Assembly (NCBI GenBank): GCA_021443825.1
Contig: JABUTE010000105.1
Location: 1 to 6,278, forward strand
Length of the DNA: 6,278 bases
Source of the DNA: Bacillota bacterium
Lineage (GTDB): Bacteria > Bacillota > Clostridia > Peptostreptococcales > Anaerovoracaceae
Reading direction: 5' to 3'
Shown piece by piece: positions 5,927 to 6,278 of the stretch (positions within the stretch are counted from its first letter, which is position 1; each line of letters begins with the position of its first letter). The notes beneath the pieces were generated by a model. It did no database searches. It saw nothing but the letters and a program-made list of their open reading frames with translations, and had not been told where the DNA came from. A program made the position numbers and the translations under genes.

Positions 5927-6278
5927 TCATTTTTTGAACTCGATGGGATCTCCGGTGACCTGTCTGCTTCGGAGCGCCTCATCGCTTGCTAAGACACCGT
6001 TGATATAGACCTTTACGCCTGTACCGAGATGATCCTTCAGATTCAATCCGTCAGGGGATTGGACCACGTAATCGATCTCAACATTTCCGTAGTATTTACC
6101 TCCGTTAAACGTAAACTCATTGGAGGTATACACAGCCACAGTCGAAAAACTGGAGTCCGTTCCGCTCGGTTTGAAAAAGGTGCCGCCGTTAAACAGGAGC
6201 TCAACACTGGCCCGCGCGCTCGCGACAGCATAACGGTATCCAGAATACGTGCCTCCGTTAAAGACGGCCTTTCCGCCT
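5927..6278 (-). CDS. C-terminal part of a repeat-containing, probably surface or secreted protein
   Basis: The frame is open from the window edge (first complete codon at 6277) to TGA at 5927-5929, giving 116 residues. A shorter GTG-initiated frame at 6139 is not a convincing start, because the same frame continues upstream with the same repeat type. Three copies of FNGG(T/K)(Y/F) occur, 23 and 28 residues apart, in a background rich in Gly, Ser, Thr, Tyr and Val. This resembles the GGTF-type repeats of bacterial beta-helix surface proteins. After the repeats comes a non-repetitive end containing VKVYINGVLAS and finishing in IEFKK. There is no LPXTG motif or hydrophobic anchor at the C-terminus. 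I cannot name the family. Secretion cannot be tested because the N-terminus is outside the window. Confidence 0.75.
   Translation of the reverse strand, partial: GGKAVFNGGTYSGYRYAVASARASVELLFNGGTFFKPSGTDSSFSTVAVYTSNEFTFNGGKYYGNVEIDYVVQSPDGLNLKDHLGTGVKVYINGVLASDEALRSRQVTGDPIEFKK
6099..6262 (-). repeat. Three imperfect direct repeats encoding FNGG
   Basis: Plus-strand CCTCCGTTAAA occurs at 6252-6262 and 6099-6109, with the variant CCGCCGTTAAA at 6183-6193. The offsets are 69 and 84 nt, both whole codons. Each encodes F-N-G-G at the same point of a protein repeat. The DNA between the copies has diverged, so this is an old protein repeat rather than a recent tandem duplication. Confidence 0.75.

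Noticed and set aside
5927..6139. Independent 70-aa gene starting at GTG 6139
   Set aside because: The frame stays open upstream to the window edge and carries two more FNGG repeats, so this is the tail of a longer protein.

Overview
The window reads as a compact, single-strand stretch of a Bacillota chromosome, most likely class Clostridia and plausibly a gut anaerobe. The reasons are the gene order rsmD - coaD - (small coiled-coil gene) - tmcAL - ackA, strong Shine-Dalgarno sites, sigma-A-type promoters and moderately GC-rich coding sequence with AT-rich gaps. All six real genes lie on the minus strand, so transcription runs from position 6278 towards 1. The long plus-strand frames are antisense shadows.

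Right end (5927-6278): the last 116 residues of a larger protein carrying FNGG(T/K)(Y/F) repeats, probably a repetitive secreted or surface protein. Its start lies outside the window. A 37-bp gap leads to a complete 536-aa YtcJ-type amidohydrolase (4279-5889), which is closed off by a strong intrinsic terminator (4233-4268).

Middle (1284-4130): behind a predicted promoter (4173-4201) lies a tightly packed housekeeping operon. It encodes the 16S rRNA m2G966 methyltransferase RsmD, phosphopantetheine adenylyltransferase CoaD (8-nt overlap with rsmD), a coiled-coil protein that I judge to be a SepIVA/DivIVA-like relative (ATGA overlap with coaD), and the tRNA-Met cytidine acetate ligase TmcAL (3-nt gap). 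Ribosome maturation, coenzyme A synthesis and tRNA wobble modification are thus expressed together, with a probable cell-envelope or division factor between them.

Left end (1-1283): an AT-rich 97-bp gap holds a near-consensus promoter whose -35 box is overlapped by a 19-bp inverted repeat (possible operator). It precedes acetate kinase ackA, of which 395 residues are visible and only the last few codons are missing. No terminator separates tmcAL from ackA, so ackA is probably served both by its own promoter and by read-through.

No RNA gene, CRISPR array, insertion sequence or phage gene was seen. The window is largely an ordinary core region. The most interesting points are the identity of the coiled-coil gene, the putative ackA operator and the truncated repeat protein.
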